Source: Mixophyes australis | Taxonomy: Eukaryota > Chordata > Amphibia > Anura > Limnodynastidae | Length of the DNA stretch: 64,000 bases | Assembly (NCBI GenBank): GCA_036250195.1 | Contig: JAVHZZ010000015.1 | Span: forward strand, 1,240,001 to 1,304,000 | Direction: 5' to 3' | Part shown: in pieces, positions 58,390 to 64,000 of the stretch | How the letters are laid out: each line of letters begins with the position of its first letter | Position numbering within the stretch: position 1 is the first letter of the stretch | The notes under the pieces: generated by a model | Told to the model about the DNA's origin: nothing | Database searches by the model: none | The model's input: only the letters and a program-made list of their open reading frames with translations | Position numbers and translations under genes: made by a program

Positions 58390-60320
58390 TCATAATTCAT
58401 TATTTAATTCATGATTCATGATTCGATTCATGATTTATGATTCAATTCATGATTCATGATTCATGATTCAATTCATGATTCATCATTCATGATTCATGAT
58501 TTAATTCATGATTCATGATTCAATTCATGATTCATGAGTCGATTCATGATTCATGATTCATGATTCATGATTCATGATTCAATTCATGATTCATGATTCG
58601 ATTCATGATTCATGATTAATGATTCGATTCATGATTCATAATTCATAATTCATGATTCGATTCATGATTCATTATTCATGATTCATGATTCAATTCATGA
58701 TTCATGATTCAATTCATGATTCATGATTCGATTCATGATTCATGATTCATGATTCATGATTCAATTCATGATTCATGATTCGATTCATGATTCAATTCAT
58801 GATTTATGATTTATGATTCAATTTATGATTCAATTCATGATTCATGATTCAATTCATGATTCATGATTCGATTCATGATTCATGATTCAATTCATGATTC
58901 ATGATTCATTATTTAATTCATGATTCATGATTCATGATTCATGATTCAATTCATGATTCATGATTCAATTCATGATTCATGATTCGATTCATGATTCATG
59001 ATTCAATTCATGATTCATGATTCATGATTCAATTCATGATTCATGATTCAATTCATGATTCATGAGTCGATTCATGATTCATGATTCATGATTCAATTCA
59101 TGATTCATGATTCGATTCATGATTCATGATTCGATTCATGATTCATGATTCATAATTCATGATTCGATTCATGATTCATGATTCATGATTCATGATTCAA
59201 TTCATGATTCATGATTCATGATTCATGATTCATGATTCAATTCATGATTCATGATTCGATTCATGATTCATGATTCAATTCCTGATTTATGATTTATGAT
59301 TCAATTTATGATTCAATTCATGATTCATAATTCAATTCATGATTCATGATTCATGATTCGATTCATTATTCATGATTGAATTCATGATTCATGATTCATG
59401 ATTCAATTCATGATTCATGATTCATGATTCAATTCATAATTCATGATTCAAGATTCATTATTCAATTCATGATTCATGATTCGATTCATGATGCATGATT
59501 CGATTCATGATTCATGATTCATGATTCATTATTCAATTCATGATTCATGATTCAATTCATGATTCATGATTCAATTCATGATTCATGATTCAATTCATGA
59601 TTCATGATTCGATTCATGATTCAATTCATGATTTATGATTTATGATTCAATTTATGATTCAATTCATGATTCATGATTCAATTCATGATTCATGATTCAA
59701 TTCATGATTCATGATTCAATTCATGATTCATGATTCGATTCATGATTCATGATTCATGATTCAATTCATGATTCATGATTCGATTCATGATTTATGATTC
59801 AATTCATGATTCATGATTCAATTCATGATTCATGATTCGATTCATGATTCATGATTGAATTCATGATTCATGATTCATGATTCATGATTCAATTCATGAT
59901 TCATGATTCAATTCATGATTCATGAGTCGATTCATGATTCATGATTCATGATTCAATTCATGATTCATGATTCGATTCATGATTCATGATTCAATTCATG
60001 ATTCATGATTCAATTCATGATTCACTTCATGATTCATGATTCATGATTCAATTCATGATTCATGATTTATGATTCAACTCATGATTGGATTCATGATTCA
60101 TGAATTATGATTCATGATATGATTTATGATTCATGATTCAATTCATGATTCATGATTTGATTCATGATTCATGATTCATGATTCGATTCATGATTCATGA
60201 TTCAATTCATGATTCATGATTCAATGCATGATTCATGATTCATGATTCAATTCATGATTCATGATTCATTATTTAATTCATGTTTCATGATTCGATTCAT
60301 GATTCATGATTCAATTCATG
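58390..60320 (+). repeat. 1.93-kb tandem duplication, copy 1
   Basis: CATCATTCATG at 58481 and 60414, and CCTG at 59281 and 61214, are both 1,933 bp apart. ATTGAATTC at 59375 and 61301 is 1,926 bp apart, one L word less. GATATGATTTATG with an upstream ATTGGATTC variant (60116) recurs at 62073. Confidence 0.8.
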
Positions 60321-62270
60321 ATTCATAATTCATTATTTAATTCATGATTCATGATTCGATTCATGATTTATGATTCAATTCATGATTCATGATTCATGAT
60401 TCAATTCATGATTCATCATTCATGATTCATGATTTAATTCATGATTCATGATTCAATTCATGATTCATGAGTCGATTCATGATTCATGATTCATGATTCA
60501 TGATTCATGATTCAATTCATGATTCATGATTCGATTCATGATTCATGATTAATGATTCGATTCATGATTCATAATTCATAATTCATGATTCGATTCATGA
60601 TTCATTATTCATGATTCATGATTCAATTCATTATTCATGATTCAATTCATGATTCATGATTCGATTCATGATTCATGATTCATGATTCATGATTCAATTC
60701 ATGATTCATGATTCGATTCATGATTCAATTCATGATTTATGATTTATGATTCAATTTATGATTCAATTCATGATTCATGATTCAATTCATGATTCATGAT
60801 TCGATTCATGATTCATGATTCAATTCATGATTTATGATTCATTATTTAATTCATGATTCATGATTCATGATTCATGATTCAATTCATGATTCATGATTCA
60901 ATTCATGATTCATGATTCGATTCATGATTCATGATTCAATTCATGATTCATGATTCATGATTCAATTCATGATTCATGATTCAATTCATGATTCATGAGT
61001 CGATTCATGATTCATGATTCATGATTCAATTCATGATTCATGATTCGATTCATGATTCATGATTCGATTCATGATTCATGATTCATAATTCATGATTCGA
61101 TTCATGATTCATGATTCATGATTCATGATTCAATTCATGATTCATGATTCATGATTCATGATTCATGATTCAATTCATGATTCATGATTCGATTCATGAT
61201 TCATGATTCAATTCCTGATTTATGATTTATGATTCAATTTATGATTCAATTCATGATTCATAATTCAATTCATGATTCATGATTCGATTCATTATTCATG
61301 ATTGAATTCATGATTCATGATTCATGATTCAATTCATGATTCATGATTCATGATTCAATTCATAATTCATGATTCAAGATTCATTATTCAATTCATGATT
61401 CATGATTCGATTCATGATGCATGATTCGATTCATGATTCATGATTCATGATTCATTATTCAATTCATGATTCATGATTCAATTCATGATTCATGATTCAA
61501 TTCATGATTCATGATTCAATTCATGATTCATGATTCAATTCATGATTCATGATTCGATTCATGATTCAATTCATGATTTATGATTTATGATTCAATTTAT
61601 GATTCAATTCATGATTCATGATTCAATTCATGATTCATGATTCAATTCATGATTCAATTCATGATTCATGATTCGATTCATGATTCATGATTCAATTCAT
61701 GATTCATGATTCATGATTCAATTCATGATTCATGATTCGATTCATGATTTATGATTCAATTCATGATTCATGATTCAATTCATGATTCATGATTCGATTC
61801 ATGATTCATGATTGAATTCATGATTCATGATTCATGATTCATGATTCAATTCATGATTCATGATTCAATTCATGATTCATGAGTCGATTCATGATTCATG
61901 ATTCATGATTCAATTCATGATTCATGATTCGATTCATGATTCATGATTCAATTCATGATTCATGATTCAATTCATGATTCAATTCATGATTCATGATTCA
62001 TGATTCAATTCATGATTCATAATTTATGATTCAACTCATGATTGGATTCATGATTCATGAATTATGATTCATGATATGATTTATGATTCATGATTCAATT
62101 CATGATTCATGATTTGATTCATGATTCATGATTCATGATTCGATTCATGATTCATGATTCAATTCATGATTCATGATTCAATGCATGATTCATGATTCAT
62201 GATTCAATTCATGATTCATGATTCATTATTTAATTCATGTTTCATGATTCGATTCATGATTCATGATTCA
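60321..62270 (+). repeat. 1.93-kb tandem duplication, copy 2
   Basis: This is the head-to-tail partner of 58390-60320. Both copies carry ATTGGATTC and GATATGATTTATG near their ends (60116 and 62073), whereas 50623 and 56430 read GATATGATTCATG. The C-to-T change therefore arose before this duplication. The copy then continues into block C copy 3. Confidence 0.8.
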
Positions 62271-64000
62271 ATTTTTGATTCATGATTCATGATTCAATTC
62301 ATGATTCATGAGTCGATTCATGATTCATGATTCATGATTCATGAGTCGATTCATGATTCATGATTCATGATTCAATTCATGATTAATGATTCATGATTCA
62401 TGAGTCGATTCATGATTCATGATTCATGATTCATGATTCATGATTCATGATTCAATTCATGATTCATGATTCATGATTCATGATTCAATTCATGATTCAT
62501 GATTCAATTCATGATTCATGAGTCGATTCATGATTCATGATTCATGATTCAATTCATGATTCATGATTCGATTCATGATTCATGATTCGATTCATGATTC
62601 ATAATTCATGATTCGATTAATGATTCATGATTCATGATCCATGATTCAATTCATGATTCATCATTCAATTCATGATTCATGATTCGATTCATGATTCATC
62701 ATTCAATTCATGATTCATGATTCATGATTCATGATTCAATTCATGATTCATCATTCAATTCATGATTCATGATTCGATTCATGATTCATCATTCAATTCA
62801 TGATTCATGATTCGATTCATGATTCATCATTCAATTCATGATTTATGATTTATGATTCAATTTATGATTCAATTCATGATTCATCATTCAATTCATGATT
62901 CATGATTCGATTCATGATTCATGATTCAATTCATGATTCATGATTCGATTCATGATTCATGATTCAATTCCTGATTTATGATTTATGATTCAATTTATGA
63001 TTCAATTCATGATTCATAATTCAATTCATGATTCACGATTCATGATTCGATTCATTATTCATGATTGAATTCATGATTCATGATTCATTATTTAATTCAT
63101 GATTCATGATTCGATTCATGATTCATGATTCAATTCATGATTCATGATTCATGATTCAATTCATAATTCATGATTCAAGATTCATTATTCAATTCATGAT
63201 TCATGATTCGATTCATGATGCATGATTCGATTCATGATTCATGATTCATGATTCATGATTCAATTCATGATTCATGATTCGATTCATTATTCATGATTGA
63301 ATTCATGATTCATGATTCATTATTTAATTCATGATTCATGATTCGATTCATGATTCATGATTCAATTCATGATTCATGATTCATGATTCAATTCATAATT
63401 CATGATTCAAGATTCATTATTCAATTCATGATTCATGATTCGATTCATGATTCATGATTCGATTCATGATTCATGATTCATGATTCAATTCATGATTCAT
63501 GATTCATGATTAAATTCATGATTCATGATTCAATTTATGATTTATGATTCGATTCATGATTCATGATTCGATTCATGATTCATGATTCAATTCATGATTC
63601 ATGATTTATGATTCAATTCATGATTCAATTCATGATTAATGATTCAATTCATGATTCATGATTATATTCATGATTCATGATTCAATTCATGATTCATGAT
63701 TCAATTCATGATTCATGATTCATGATTCTATTCATGATTCATGATTCAATTCATGATTCATGATTTTATTCATGATTCATGATTTAATTCATGAATCATG
63801 ATTCAGGATTAATGATTCAATTTATGATTCATGATTCATGATTAAATTCATGATTCATTTCATGATTCATGATTCGAATTATTATTCATGATTCATGATT
63901 CATGATTCAATTCATGATTCATTTCATGATTCATGATTCAATTCATGAATCATGATTCATGATTCATGATTCGAATTATTATTCATGATTCATGATTCAT
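62073..64000 (+). repeat. Block C higher-order repeat, copy 3 (partial, runs off the window)
   Basis: This follows copy 2 in order from GATATGATTTATG: CAATGCATG, CATGAGTCG variants, GATCCATG (62636), the CATCATTC group, CCTG (62970), a CACGATTC variant, ATTGAATTC (63064), ATTATATTC (63661) and the TTCGAATT pair (63875 and 63972). The array continues past the window end without a change in structure. Confidence 0.8.
63050..63520 (+). repeat. 232-bp tandem duplication private to copy 3
   Basis: ATTGAATTC at 63064 and 63296 marks two consecutive units that both contain CATTATTTAATTC, CATAATTC, ATTCAAG and CATTATTCAATTC. Copy 2 has one such unit (57414). The extra 232 bp, less a small loss, accounts for the offset rising from about 5,650 to 5,780 bp. 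Confidence 0.85.

Larger units (their letters stand above)
56430..62072 (+). repeat. Block C 5.64-kb higher-order repeat, copy 2
   Basis: Anchors match copy 3: GATATGATTC at 56430 and 62073 (5,643 bp), GATCCATG at 56967 and 62636 (5,669 bp), CCTG at 57320 and 62970 (5,650 bp) and ATTATATTC at 57881 and 63661 (5,780 bp, after a 232-bp duplication in copy 3). It contains its own 1.93-kb tandem pair. Confidence 0.8.
1..64000 (+). repeat. Simple-sequence satellite array filling the whole window (ATTCATG / ATTCA / ATTCG words)
   Basis: Every line is made of the 7-mer ATTCATG (L) and the 5-mer ATTCA or ATTCG (S), all in the same orientation. The usual composite is L-L-S, 19 bp; L-S (12 bp), L-L-L-S (26 bp) and longer L runs also occur. 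Common word variants are ATTTATG, ATTCATA, TTTCATG, AATCATG, ATTAATG, ATTCAAG and ATTCGAG for L, and ATTTA and ATTTG for S. Both array edges lie outside the window. TGA occurs at each L-to-next-word junction on the + strand and also within the reverse complement (CATGAAT). Since 7 and 19 are not multiples of 3, all six frames close within a few tens of bases. No unique DNA interrupts the array, so the stretches without genes hold only this repeat. A heterochromatic satellite is the inference; the family is not one I recognise. Confidence 0.97.

Noticed and set aside
1..64000. Protein-coding genes
   Set aside because: TGA recurs at word junctions in all frames on both strands; in a regular L-L-S stretch each frame closes within about 45 bp. 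ATG is frequent only because it is part of the repeat word.
1..64000. CRISPR array
   Set aside because: The repeats are contiguous and short, with no unique spacers of constant length and no adjacent cas-like genes.
1..64000. Repeat-induced point mutation signature (CpA to TpA), suggested by ATTTATG, ATTCATA and ATTTA
   Set aside because: Every C in the L word is already followed by A and every G preceded by T, so any C-to-T or G-to-A transition must look like this. The pattern cannot discriminate a mechanism, and most of the array is intact.
1..64000. Human-type pericentromeric satellite (ATTCC pentamers), telomere repeat or CENP-B box
   Set aside because: The ATTCA/ATTCG pentamer shares only a short core with ATTCC satellites, and the ATTCATG 7-mer does not fit. 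No TTAGGG-like run or CENP-B box motif was seen.
1..64000. Transposon, tRNA or rRNA inserted in the array
   Set aside because: No stretch longer than about one word departs from the lattice. There are no terminal repeats, target-site duplications or G+C-rich structured segments.

Overview
The whole 64,000-base window is one uninterrupted satellite DNA array. I see no gene, RNA gene, transposon or unique sequence anywhere in it. On the + strand it is built from two words: a 7-mer, ATTCATG (called L below), and a 5-mer, ATTCA or ATTCG (called S). The commonest composite is L-L-S (19 bp, ATTCATGATTCATGATTCA or the same ending in G), mixed with L-S (12 bp) and L-L-L-S (26 bp). Every stretch is in the same orientation. 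The composite unit is about 26% G+C, with T above A and C above G on this strand throughout. TGA stops recur every few tens of bases in all six frames, so no protein is encoded. Such an array points to eukaryotic nuclear heterochromatin (pericentromeric, centromeric, subtelomeric or sex-chromosome). I do not recognise the satellite and cannot name the species.

Above the words lies a nested hierarchy of tandem and segmental duplications, traced here by rare private variants. Block I (about 1-2.4 kb) has two near-identical 0.75-kb stretches 1,017 bp apart. Block A (about 2.4-34 kb) holds a 2.74-kb unit in tandem (2.44-5.19 and 5.19-7.43 kb), 180-, 183- and 505-bp local duplications, an 892-bp pair and a 2.64-2.79-kb pair (12.8-18.2 kb). 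Much of 4.55-12.8 kb recurs about 15.3-15.7 kb downstream, from 19.95 kb on; there it carries an extra internal 2.4-2.76-kb duplication. Block B (about 32.5-48 kb) has a 3.6-3.75-kb basic unit combined into a larger 5.4-5.5-kb repeat, plus 1.23-kb, 334-, 83- and 71-bp duplications. A mosaic stretch (about 48-50.6 kb) leads into block C (50.6-64.0 kb), with a 5.64-5.81-kb repeat that itself contains 690-bp (three copies), 429-bp, 1.93-kb and 232-bp tandem duplications.

The blocks share the same words but use different rare variants, like dialects. Copies often differ by whole words or whole 19-mers, as expected from unequal crossing-over or replication slippage in register. Some multi-base differences are best explained by tiny inversions whose ends lie in CATG or TGA/TCA palindromic sequence, and those scars were later copied with the larger repeats. 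The S word varies between ATTCG and ATTCA, placing nearly all CpGs of the array at S-L junctions. Positions were read by eye; rare-variant anchors should be within a few bases, block edges within tens to a few hundred bases.
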